This document shows, one piece after another, positions 20,130 through 33,847 of a stretch of DNA of 64,000 nucleotides; the first letter of the stretch is position 1, and each line of letters begins with the position of its first letter. The notes beneath the pieces are model-generated. The model saw nothing but the letters and a program-made list of their open reading frames with translations, did not search any database and was not told the DNA's origin. The position numbers and the translations under genes were made by a program. The stretch is from positions 248,001 through 312,000 of the forward strand of contig NW_027328671.1 in assembly GCF_047496725.1 (NCBI RefSeq), read 5' to 3'. The DNA is from Anoplolepis gracilipes. Taxonomy: Eukaryota; Arthropoda; Insecta; Hymenoptera; Formicidae.

Positions 20130-22659
20130 ATTTTCTATCATATATTTTTTATATATGTTATAAATATATATATATATATTTTTTTTTTTATATTAAAAAT
20201 CCTTAATTTAAATATTATATATCTTTTTATAATTTTTACCCATAATTTACGACAATCCATGGCAATCTAAACTATTATTTGTAAAAATGGAGCTGCTAAT
20301 TCAATTATTTTTACAATGACTTTTATTAGTGAGCATAGTACATTAAATCATCATAGTACATTAAATTAGAGAATGCAACAAGAGAAGACAACAAGAGAAA
20401 ATAAGTGTACATATATTTCTCTCTTTTTCTCTGTCACAGGATTTTGACGAACCTATTATTATGTTCGTTACTTATTAGTATTCAAATTTTCCTAGTTCTT
20501 TCAATTTTTTACTGTTGATGTAACACTAATGGCTGAATGAATATATTCTTTTTAATTAATAGATTATAAATTTAAATATTTTTTTTCTTTTTTATTTTTT
20601 TATTAATTTTTTTCTATTTTATTTTTTTTCTAAGTTTTAAAGTAAAGTTTGATCTTAGGATAAAAATTTTTGATATTATTTTATTATATTCTATGACAAC
20701 TTTTTTTAGTAATTTTGACATTACCAAAGAAATGACATAATAGATAAAGTACTGGAAATTTCTAACAAACATTCCAAATGATAGTTTTTCATATAACATT
20801 GAGCAATAATAACATATATTTGATACTATAGTCATAAATTAGTTGATTCACTCTCATGATGAACTATAAAAATATTTTGTCATGTGTTATTTTCTCTTTC
20901 TGACACATGACAAAGTATTTTTATTGTCAACAGTTAATTAACTATATTAATCATCTCTTCTTTTTTTAAGTGCATTGTGTTAAGAAGTTCTTTATTTATT
21001 ACGCATTTTATGTCTTTAAAAACAAGACTGATAAAAACAATCAAATACTTTAATAAAATATAAGCAGTAAAAAATATTAATTGAATATATTAATAAAAAA
21101 TTAATAAAATGTACACTTTGCTTTTTTTAGAAATTTGATCTATGAAAGAATATCAAATATTTATTATTATTATTAAATTAATATAATTATTATTAAATGA
21201 AATATTTATTTATTATTTATTATTAACATTTATTTATTATTATTATTCTTTTAAATAAAAATGCGAATCGTATGGTTTTGTTGAATATTCTGTTATTTTA
21301 TCAAATATATTAATTTAACTAAATTATAAAATGTAATAATTTCTCAAAATGTTTTCTTTTAACTTTGTATTAATTTAATTAATGTACTTGCGAAATTAAA
21401 TTATTTATTGATAATACTAAATTTTTATAATAATTTATGCTTGTTACATATTATAAATGTAAGTATACAATTATATAGTTCTCCAATTATACTTTTATAG
21501 ATGTAATAAAAAAATAAATTCCAAAATCTAATTTTCTGGATATATTATTATGTAATTCCTTTTCTTTTTTTTTTTACTCTCACATTTTGTCCATCTCTCA
21601 TCACGTGGAAATAAAAAGCTCAAAATTTTAGGAGATATTGAGAAATAATTCTTCCGGAAATCCACTGCAGAAGTTTTTGCATTTCCGCTTTTCCTCGGCG
21701 AAACGTGAGAGCAAATGCATGAGACGGGCTACAAAGTTATCAGACCGTAAGTTCAACGAACTGAAGAAGAACGCGCGAGCTATCAATGGCACCTTCAATG
21801 CAAAGTACATATTACAGTTGCTTGTTGTAAAGACCGTGAATAAGTGAAAGTTATCATAATAAAATTGATAATGGGCGGATTAATTAGTTTAAGTACTGAC
21901 GCACACATTCATTTTGTTCGAACACGATGGACAAATGTAAGCTGAGTCTTTCTTTATTTCGCTCTTTTTTTGTTGACAACAAAATTTTTCTTATGACAAA
22001 TGCAATATTAAATACGAATAAAAATGTATAAAAAATGAAGCAAATATTTTTGCAAAGTAAAATTCTTTTTTTCGCATTTTATTGCCAGAATGTTATTAAT
22101 TGCATTGAAATCCTGAGAATGGAGAAAATAGAGAATGTTAACTTTACAGAAATGCAAAACAATTTATGATTTATTTTGCAATTAAAAAAGATTATGTACT
22201 TATCCATAAGTATACATATTATTAACACCCAAATTCTTATATCTATATTTAATAATACAATTTTTTTTAATTAATTGTAAGTAATGCACTGTGAGATTGT
22301 ACAACTCTAGTGTAAAAAAAATTTATTCTTTTACTTTGTCCTAATAATTGTTTATTCAATTAAGGAATTTTTACTATTGCAAGATAATATAAACTATAAT
22401 ATAACACAAACTATACATTTAATTCTTTTATAATAAATATATTTATATTTATTATAATTTATAATGTATTATTATTATAATTAATAATAATTTTGTATTT
22501 ATATATATATACACTAAAGTGTATGTATATAAAGAAAAATTATTATAAAAATACTACATATACTATAACACATATACAAATATTATATACTATAAAAATT
22601 AAATACTATACTTATGAAAAATTAAATAAAATCTGAAAAACACTTTCTTTTTTTTACAG
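17916..22659 (+). other. Long AT-rich non-coding stretch upstream of Mical
   Basis: Probably the first intron of Mical. Contains TA microsatellites (about 20098-20127), a short direct repeat CATAGTACATTAAAT (about 20334-20364) and a hairpin at 20868-20922. At 21600-21850 there is a GC-richer block with a GTAAGT donor (near 21748) that could be another untranslated exon. No protein-coding gene recognised. Confidence 0.5.
20868..20922. repeat. Short perfect-like hairpin
   Basis: AAAAATATTTTGTCATGTGT and ACACATGACAAAGTATTTTT pair over 20 bp with one mismatch around a 15-nt pyrimidine-rich loop. Could be a tiny MITE or an RNA hairpin. Confidence 0.6.
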
Positions 22660-22987
22660 GTAATGAAGAACTGATGAATTATCACGAAACTGAAAGTGAA
22701 AGACGATGGATCCAGTCAGTAAAAAGCAGGCGGTCAACTCACCGGAAGCGGCTTTGGCCAGCGAGGTGTTCGATCAGTTTTGCAATGCCACTACATTGAA
22801 GTCTATTCTTGGTTATTACAGACAGTTGTGCGAATTGCTAAAAGTTCGACCGAACATCATCACTCAGTTTTATCCAAAATTGAAGGCGAAGCTACGATCA
22901 TGGAAGGCACAAGCGCTCTGGAAGAAATTTGATCAACGGGCCAATCACAAATGTTACAATCGTGGTAAAGCATGCCCGAACACAAGG
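22660..22987 (+). CDS. Mical: Mical coding exon 1
   Basis: Spliced at its 5' side (TTTTACAG/G), 46 nt of leader, then ATG at 22706; ends ACAAGG/GTGAGT, phase 0. Encodes residues 1-94, the helical N-terminus of the monooxygenase (VFDQFCNATTLKSILGYYRQ). Confidence 0.93.
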
Positions 22988-25900
22988 GTGAGTTTACTTA
23001 TTAATTTTTACTTTCCAATTGTTTTCTCTCCTGTAAACAAGAAATTTTTAAAAGTGAAATATATTTTTAAAAAGTTCTCCCTTATAAACCATATTTGATA
23101 GACTTATCTTTTTTACAAGAACATTTTTTTATTCAAATAATGGAACATTTAAGTAATAAATATAAATATTTATATATAATAAAAATTTAGGATAAAAGTC
23201 CTCATTTTTGTATTGATTTATATATTAATTTCTTTCTGTTAATATAATATTATATTAAAAAGAATTTGTTTTAGAAATAAGTTTCTTCTTTATTTATCTT
23301 CATAGATTTTGATCATTGGTGGAGGCCCATGTGGTTTGCGCACAGCCATAGAGGCACAACTGTTGGGAGCAAAAGTCGTAGTAATAGAGAAAAGGGACCG
23401 GATGTCTAGGAACAATGTTTTGCACTTGTGGCCCTTTGTTATCCAGGATCTACGAGGTTTGGGAGCGAAAAAGTTCTTTGGAAAATTTTGCGCAGGTTCC
23501 ATCGATCACATTAGCATTCGGCAATTGCAATGTATTTTACTTAAGGTTGCTCTGATTCTTGGCGTTGAGTTCTATGAAAGTGTGAGCTTTGATTCCTTGA
23601 TTCCACCTCCGGACAATCAAGAGGACGGCAGTAAGTAATGATTAATTATAGAATTAATTATATATTTTTTAAATTAATTTTAATATATACAAAATATGGC
23701 AAAATATGTTTATGAATAATATGTATAAAAAGAAGAATAGAATTGATATAATTTATGGAATCCTTTTAATAAAAAGAAATTTAAATATGTATTTTAGATT
23801 CATTTTTAATAAATTTGATCTTAAAATTTAATAAAAATTTTAATAAACTTTAATATTGTCTTTTTCAGAGATTGGTTGGAGAGCAAAAACATTACCAGTG
23901 GATCACCCAGTTTCTCAATACGAGTTTGACGTGCTAATCGGAGCTGATGGCAAGAGAAATACTTTGGAAGGTTTTAAAAGAAAAGAATTTCGAGGGAAAT
24001 TAGCCATCGCAATTACTGCGAATTTCATAAATAAACGAACCGAGGCAGAGGCTAGAGTTGAAGAGATCAGTGGTGTTGCCTTTATCTTTAATCAAAAATT
24101 TTTTAAGGAATTATATCAAGAAACGGGAATTGACTTGGAAAACATTGTATATTACAAAGATGACACGCATTATTTCGTTATGACTGCTAAGAAACATAGT
24201 TTAATTGACAAGGGAGTTATTCTACAGGTAACAAAGTTTTATATATATATTTTTATTTTTATATTTTATCATACATAGATCATAAATAATATTTTATAGA
24301 TTTAGAATTAGAAATATATACATGTAAAAATACCAAATTATAAAATATCAATACAATATTAAAATGATATGAAGTAATACTGAAGTTACAAGTGAATGCT
24401 AAACTACTAACATGCATAACTATGATATAAATTAAAAACAAAAGATAATATAAAAATAGCAGTCTTTTAGTATTTATTCAAACAATAGAAAATAAGCTAT
24501 TGCAAAATTTTTTATACTTCTCTACTTGTCTCTCAAATAATTTAGTTTTAATTATTGATTTCTAGGATCATGCTGACACTGCAAAACTACTTGCGAAAGA
24601 GAACGTAGATCGCGAGGCATTAATGTTGTATGCGCGGGAAGCGGCGGAATTCTCGACGGAATATCAAATGATGAACATGGAATTTGCGGTGAATCATTAT
24701 GGCCAACCGGACGTAGCCATGTTCGACTTTACTTCAATGTACGCGGCAGAAAATGCGAGTCGCGTATTGAAACGCTATGGACACAAACTACTTATGATCC
24801 TTGTAGGCGACAGTCTTTTAGAGGTAAATAATTTCTGTTTTTACGAAAATTTCGTCTTTATGTATTTAAATTAATTTTTTTAACCTATATTTTATTTAAT
24901 TAAATTATAAAATATTTATATTTATATAGAGAAGATAAATAATAATAAAGAAATAAAGAAAAATAATAATTAATTAATTAATAATAAATCAACTTTGGGA
25001 CATTTGATTTCAATTTTTAGTTTATTTAAAAACTAATATTGTCTTGACATATGATATTAAAATTTTCATCTCTGAGTCCAAAAATATGTTATTTAAATTA
25101 AGTCTATTAGTTTTTTGGTACTGTATATAATATTATACATATATATAATAATAATACAACAATATTTACATAAATAATAAAATACTTTATAAGTTTATTT
25201 GTTTAATGAATTCGTTATTTTAAAAAATTTTTTAAGTATAAAGACAATAACAATTATGGAATTAAACAAAATTCTTAACATCTTTTATTTTAAATCATTC
25301 TTAAAATTTACTTCACGAATTCTAGCCATTTTGGCCTACTGGTTCTGGTTGCGCAAGAGGATTTTTGAGCTCTCTGGACGCTGGTTGGGCAATCAAGGGT
25401 TGGGGCGCTTTGCTTTCACCATTGGAAGTAATCGCCGAACGCGAGTCAATATACAGATTGTTGGGACAGACGACACCGGAGAATTTGAACAGGGATTATG
25501 CCGCGTACACCCTTGATCCTCATACTAGGTAAGGTACAATTCTGTTGGATTAGTATAATAAGTCAATTAAATATTATTATAAATAGAGATAAAGAAAATG
25601 GTATCAAGTGGTTATTAAGCGAGAGCGTTTTAGAAAATTATCATGACAGAAATCATATGAATTTTTAAGAAAATTTTTGTTAAGTGTTTTTCATAATTTG
25701 CCTTATATCAAATATAATATGCAATAATAATGAAATTAATTAATTTTATTTTTGAAGGTATCCAAACCTTAACGTACGTTCTGTGATCCCTATACAAGTG
25801 CGCAGTCTTTTTGACACAGATGATCCTGAAAGCCTTAAACAATCTACAGTACAGTCCGAGATCGATATTCCAAAGAAACGAAGACGTCGTGGTAAGTTTA

Positions 25901-28900
25901 GCGATTTATAATGTCGAGTTTTTTAAAGATTTTTTATTAATTTTTAATTGTAATTGTTTTAAAATGTTAGATATGTTTTGATAATAATAATTATAAAAAA
26001 AATTATGAGTTTTATTAAAAGTAAAAGAAGTTCAAAAAAATCTTGAAGTTGTAGATTTCAAGAAATTAAAAAAAATAATAATAAATAAACATATTTATCC
26101 ATTTGTGTTAGATATTATAAAAATGAATATAATTTTGATATCGATTTTTCTCATTTATTATATTATGTATTTAAAAATTTAATATTCTGAAAATCTTAAA
26201 TATTTTTAAAGATATTTAAAGATTTTCATATACTAATCACATGTATACAATAATATCAATAAAAAATAATATATCTTAATTATTTTAATTTTTTTAAAAA
26301 TGTAAACGTGAAGAGACATAAAATGTTGTTTATAGATCTGAGAGCAGAGACTCAGATTCATTCAGACACGTTACTCCGTTGGCTACAAAAGCAAGTCGCA
26401 CTGTACGATAAAGTTCATATTGAAGACATGGGTGCCTCCTTCAAAAATGGTTTAGCTATTTGTGCAATAATTCATAGATACCGTCCAGATCTAATAAATT
26501 TTTATAGTTTAAACGCGGAAGATGTAGTGAAGAACAATCAACTCGCCTTTGACATGTTGGAAAAAGAATTAAATATACCGCCGGTAAGCATGTTACATAT
26601 TTATCTGTTTGCTTCAATATCACCAATTATGTGGACACATTTTTTTCTTCATTTAATAAAATACAAACATATGACTTTAAAATTGGTTGCTATTATTATC
26701 CAATTTTTTTATTGTATATATATTCTCAATTATAAATTATTTAATATGTTGTATGATTTTTAAATAATAAACAATAAATAGAATAACAAATATAGAAAAG
26801 ATATAAACTATATTGTTTATGAATGAGCTGCTGACAAATATTTTTATTTCAGATAGTAATACAATTATTAAATTACATATTATTGGATTACTAGAATTAT
26901 ATTAACAATATTATCCGTATAATATATATTTTTTGTTTACATATAAAAAAAATCCAAAATAATTGTACTTACAGATAATGACGGGAGAAGAAATGGCTCA
27001 ATGTGATGTTCCTGATGCACTTACAATGTATTCTTACTTAACACAAATATATGAAGCTTTCAAAGGCGATATCCCGTATATCAAGCATCCAAAATTAGTA
27101 AGTAACTTTAATTAAATTTGTAAGTAGCTTTAAATAGAGAATCTCTGCCCATTTTCTAGAACTCTTTACAAATCTCAATCGTCTGCTTTCAAATTACAGT
27201 ATATTTATAGTTTTATTTATAAATAATCTATAAATAATCTATAAATAAATATAGTATATTATCTATAAAAAAACAATGATATCAGGAAAAGCTAATATTT
27301 TCCAATATTTTCAGGCTCAGTCATCTTATTGCTAAATCATAGTTTATGAGATTGTAACAATCATTTATTAAATGTTTTTATTTAAAAATTTGTAATCTCT
27401 TTCTTCATTTAAAATCATTTCTTTTTTATTAATATACACTTAAATTTTGATATCTTGCTATTGTTATTATTATATATTGTTTATTTTATTGTATTATTTT
27501 ATTTTATTGTATATATTGTTTATTTTCCTAAAAAAATTTCAAAAATTATTTATATCTAAGATATATCCTTAATCAAGAATTTAAACATTTATGTTTTTTA
27601 TTGTAAATAGGAACCAGAAATAGAAGAATGCAGCGCACATCCGAAACAACCGAAACAGTTGACACCTGAGGAAAAAGCTACGAAAAGGCACTCGCGCTCG
27701 CGGTACGCTAATGAAAATGTACAATCTTACGTGGATAAGAAAGATACAACTAGTCGACGTTCTCGAAAGAGACGCAGTACCGAGAAAATGAGTGCAACAA
27801 TGGTAAGTGAAATAAATTTTTTTTAATGCATAATATCATTAATGCACTTGTTTTAACTTAATTGGATAAATGTACAAAAAAATATTGCAAATACAAGAAT
27901 AAAATATACAAATGTGTGGTAGTGTTTGTACGCGTAATCAGATTACAGAATTTTTTTTTTTTTAAATTTAAATTGCAATAAATCGAAAGTTATGAATATT
28001 TAAAGTAATTACACGCAATATATATATATACTTTATATTAAAATAAAATTTTAATTTTTAAACAAAATTCAATATTTCGTAAAGGATGTTATTCTGCAAA
28101 AACACAATTTGTTTCTTTAATGACACCTGTACACTTTTTTACAAGAATGTAGAATAATATAAAAAAAAATTATTTTGAAAAATCTGATTTACTAAAAAAA
28201 AAACTAATTTATTTTAATTTTTAATAAAATTTTAATTTTATTGGCAAGAATATAATAGAACAAAAGAAAATTCTGTAAAAATCACATGTGTAGTAATTTA
28301 CTTCTAGAATAACTGAAATGCTTGAATCTTATATAGTCACAATGGCAGAAAGTCGAAGCTGTTACATGCCACAGGATATTCATATCATTGTTAATCGCAT
28401 TTGTTGGACTTATCCTTACCATACTTTGGAAGAAACTAGACATGTACTGAATACGCGTAATCCAGCATAGGAAGGAACAGACTGTTGGTTATATTTTTTA
28501 TACAATCTTATGCATATGTTGTTATACAATTGCTATCACAATTCCTTTAAACTCTGAGGAGAGAGACCACACAAAAGATTGATTACAATGTATTAATTAT
28601 TGCTGTAGATATTAATATGTAAATATTCACTGAATACCGGTTAAATACAGCAATAATATAATTGATTATTGTAGATGTCAAATTTAGAATTAAGCTAGCA
28701 ATTTCGATTTAATTGTTTTAATGTTTATTTTTTAATAATTTTCTGTTTTTCTTTAATCTTGCATTCCATAAAATTGTATTCTTTAAGGGCCTAATCTACT
28801 CTAGTAGTATAAAAAGTCGATAATTTTTAGGAATTTTTTTTTAAGAATATTAAAAATTGATCTTTTTGCTATTTTATGCATGTTTTTATTGATATTTATA

Positions 28901-30119
28901 CAGTACGCCAGTGTTTTTGAATTTTAGATATTTTAACTTATTTTGCTCAATTATCTGAAATGAATATACTTTCTCTAGTTTTATGCTGTAGAATATTTAT
29001 GAGATAGTGAACTTAGTTTTATTAGAGAAAATTAAGAAATAAGAAAGTATATATTGCCATCTTAAAATTAGATATTTTAATTTTATTGAAATCCTATTCA
29101 AAGTCAGTATAACTATTATAATTTTACGAATTTTCCATAAAATTTGAAAGACATCATACTTTCAGAAGATGTAAAAAAAAAATCGATTTTTTACCCTCTA
29201 AAATAGATTGGACTCTTAAATAATTCAGAAGTCAATGAATCATTTTGACGCTGTTTCATGCAGTAGCATAATTCGAAATGTAATATAGTGTGCTTTTGCT
29301 GTAAAAAAAAATATTAGCATTTACGATTTACAATTGGTCAACTTACATTGGCTAATGACGATTCTAAACTCGTGTAATAAAGGATGAAAGACAGAAAAGA
29401 CTCGATGAGATTGAAAAGCATCGAACTGAGCGCATGAAGAGGCGGCAATATTTGCGCAAGATGGCGACGCAACAATTCTACAAAAGCATGCAAATGCTGC
29501 AAGCCAATGCGAAACACGAGAAAGACGGGCCGTTTGAGGATTATTCGATTTTTTTATACCGTCAAACTGCGCCAGATTTCAAGGACAGAGTAAAAGATTT
29601 AGAACAGAAAATACTCTACCCAGTAAGCTAGAGACTGATTATGAGTGCAGATGAATGTTTTTTTTTTCTACTCTGATGACAAATCAATGCTGAAGATAAC
29701 AGAATATATTGTCTCTAAAAGTTGCTCGGCATGATAGTGACGCTATTATTAACTAATTAAACTTGTTTGCAAGATATAAATTATATATGTTATTAAATAC
29801 TTTTGATTAATATGATGCTTAATAAGATTTTTGTGATAATAGAAATTTTAATAGATTTTTTTCGACTTATTTTTCTACGAAAAATTATTCTATTTACAGT
29901 CGTATTTTTTGTCACACTTGTAAGATCAATGTCTATATCAAAATAAAAAATACTATGAAATAAAAAAAAAATATATATATATATTTAAAAATATATAAAC
30001 ATATATATGTATATATATATATATATATGTATATATATTTTATTTTGTAATTTTTTTAACCTAACGTAATTTAAATTAATTTATGTAAAGCGAGAATTTA
30101 AAAAAATTCTCTAATATAG

Positions 30120-30168
<49 letters not shown>

Positions 30169-33100
30169 AATATTTAGAAAATTTTTAAAATTTTAATTTT
30201 ATAGAAATTAATTTAAATTGTGTTAGTTTTATTTTTGAGTTTAAAAAATTAGAGTTTGAGATCAAGAAGCATTTAATTTTAAAATTTAAAATAATAGACA
30301 TATTTAACTTACAACTTCATTAATAACACTTATATGAATAAAGCTATTAAGTTTTTTAAGTTATTAGATTTTTTGTTAAAATAAATAAATGGTCCTAGAA
30401 ACTCTATGTACAAAATATTCTGTAACTGATGGTACAATCGAGAAGATAATATAATAATAAAACATGGAAAAATAAGTCGAAAATGTAAAATAAAGTTTTA
30501 TATATAAGGTTTTGTTTCTGAGAAAATTAACTTTAAAAGTCAATAACATTATTACATTTTTTTAAGTTTGAATAACTGATGATCTCTAATATTGTGACAT
30601 TTGTTATTAAATTCATCTTATTACTAACAAGATAATCAAAAAACATGGTAGTGTCTTGCAACAATAGCGAGACGGATTGTTCAGTGACGCAAGTATTTTA
30701 TCGTAAAATTATCGAATCTCAAAAATAGCTAGATTGATCGATACTTGATAATCGATTTTAATCAATAGTTTGGAATTGCAAATAGTGTCATTTTTATTGT
30801 TTTATGCGTCTTGTGAACAGGGATAATATAATGCAAATTTTCCTTGTTTTAAAAATTTCTATTAAAAAAATTGTTATTATTATAATCATTGTGCAATTCC
30901 AACATATTTTTTTCTTGGTTTAATATTAATGTATGAAAATTAATATATACTTGATTGTCTATGAATTACATTATCCAGGAAACGAGCATACTAAGTGTAG
31001 ATACAAATGTAAATACTATATACTTATAATGATATAAATTATAAATAATAACATACGTATGTCTGTGTTAGACATTTTTTCATATGCGAATTTTTTTCGA
31101 AACACGCTATCCGCTGGCAAAAGGAATAATTTTTAAACATATTTAGTTTTCTTTATGATTTCAGTAATTTTTAATGCTATTAATTTATAAATATATATAT
31201 TTTAATTTAATTTTATTATATTTTTTAAACTTTATTTTGGTAAACAATTATTTTGGCCGGAGAGATTTTGTAAAAAGTTATTTTGATTAGAATGATATTA
31301 CTGACGCTCTTTTTTACATCGTTAATGTCTTTCTTTAGACAGATATTTTAAATACACACACACAAATAAAGATTTATTTTTTAAGTAACATATTTTATAT
31401 CTCTAAATGAAGAGCACATAAATTAATCAGAAAAATTTTATATTTTCACGAAAATTATTAATTTCTATTTTGCTTATAATTTTTTAAAAATTTTATTAAA
31501 TATCTTGCTTAAACTTAAAATTAATATATTAATTATTATTTAACTTCATTTATTTGAATTAAATATTATTTATTTAATCTTGTCAAAATTTATTTTATTT
31601 AATTTTTTAGATGTTCCTTAATTTCCAAACAAATTTCGATAATAAAAAAAAATGAATGAATAAGAAAGATCTAATTTTTGAACTCGTTGGAAAACGGCTT
31701 CATAATTATATGGACTTTTCGAGAAACTCTGATATATCTATAAAATCTATTAAAATTACTCTTTGTGAAATACTTGCTTGCATTATTTTTGGTACTCCCT
31801 ATGATTTTCATTTGCTTGTGATAGATTACTAATTTATCAATTATTCCTAGGACAGACAACCTAAGATACACATCGGTTTCGAAAGAGGTAGTGTGGACGA
31901 AGAATTTTCGGGAAGAATAAAAGATTTTGAAGATAAATTAAAAGGAACAACATCGTCCGAAAAGAAACCCAGAGATCTTTTACGTGCTATCGGTTTGTAC
32001 ACATTTTTAATCTCTTATTTATCGAATTCCAATAAAGTTTCAAGCATCTACAATTATACAGAATCCTTCAAAAGTTTATAATTAATAAAAAAATATGTAA
32101 GGAAAAATTGCAGAGCTTAAAAAATCTGATAACAGTTTGATTTTAGATAAAGTCTTCAAAGTTGTATAAAGTTACAATTTTATAGATTTTTATACATAAA
32201 AAACAATTCAAATTTTTAAAATGGGAACTTATTTTTATTGTATACTCTATAGCTGACATGGAAATGTTTCCGAAGTGATATAAAATCGTTTTGGTCAAAA
32301 AATTTTAATTTTTAAGTTTTAAATTTTAATTTTATTTTACGATTTTTTTAAAGCTACAACTTTGCTTCTTACATATTTTTTCATTGTAGTTGATTGTTTT
32401 AGTGTTACCAGATTTTTGAAAGATATTATATGTGACAAAATTAATAAGAAAAAAAGAGAGAAAAAGAAACTTATATAGTTTTGAAATAATTTTGATTGAC
32501 TTTTACATATTTTACTAAAATTTACTTATTTATGTATCAATTCAAATAATGCCATACTAACAATAAGTCGAATATAAATAAATATAATAAAAAATATAAT
32601 AAAATACCTTTGTATGGACGTAGGTAAGATCGAGAAGACGGACTGGAACGTGAAAGAGATCGAGAAAAAAATTGAAGAGAACAAGATGGGCCGTGGGATT
32701 CGTCATGATCGCGTCGAGAGAGTGCCAAAGTGGAGCCGCGAGCAGGTTGGCAAAGAAACGCGCAATAGCACTGACGTTCTCGCACCTTTTTTAGATGTGT
32801 ATATGTTTCATTCAGTTTTTAGCTCGGCAGATCAAGATGGAAAAGCGGGGCAACGATCAAAGGGACACCTACAGTAAGTACGCTGACATAGACAATACCC
32901 TGAAGAATATAGGCAAGAAGATCCGAGAGGGTAGCGCGCTCGGACACAATAAAGTTTCAGCTATGGCTGAACAATTTTCGAATAAAAGTCAGGATACGGA
33001 ACCCAAGCTGCAGAAATCGGTAAATACGATCTTTACGATCTCCGTAGGATGGTCAACGCAATATTAATTAATTTGTGTTTATTGATGTACAGATATCTAT

Positions 33101-33810
33101 TTTATCTTATATGTATGTATATGTTGATCAATTTCTAAACAATATTTTACTTAACTACGAAATTTTTTAAGAAAGACACAGATCAATGATGGACTTATAT
33201 TGTTGAAGAAATTTTAGAATGTATTTTTTTTCCAATTGTATAAAAATATTCTTTTATAAATATGAATTACTTGCAAAATAACATTTAAGATTTGAACCGA
33301 TTATAAATTATAATTAGAATTGCTCAGATTAATAAATCTTATATACAAAATAAACTACAAACTAAAATATATCAAACATTTAAAACATAGAAGTTTATAA
33401 AAAATTCTTTTAGATAAAAAGTTAGAGGATGTTAAAAGAGATAATTTTTGACATTATTTTTTTCATAAATGATGATTAATTTTGATGATTACTTAATATA
33501 GTTATTTTTTATAGTTATTATTATATTAATATAATTATATAATTATATTAATTAGTATTAATGTAGTTATTATTAATTTATATAGTTAATTTTTTGTTTT
33601 TAAATAGAAATTTATATTTTTTTTCTTGCGGAATTTTATTTCAATTTTATTATAGTTCAATATTTAAAAGATTTTTGAAAAAATTTTTCTATCCAAGATA
33701 TTTTAAGAGATAACATTGTTGATTTTAGGTAAAAGCGAAAGTAGTTGCTTTAGTATTTCAGAAATATTTTATAAACAATTATATATGTATGCATATGTAG
33801 TTGATTACAG

Positions 33811-33847
<37 letters not shown>

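Noticed and set aside
21628..21847. ORFs on both strands (60 and 69 codons)
   Set aside because: Both strands open over the same bases, no recognisable domain; more likely an untranslated exon of Mical or chance.
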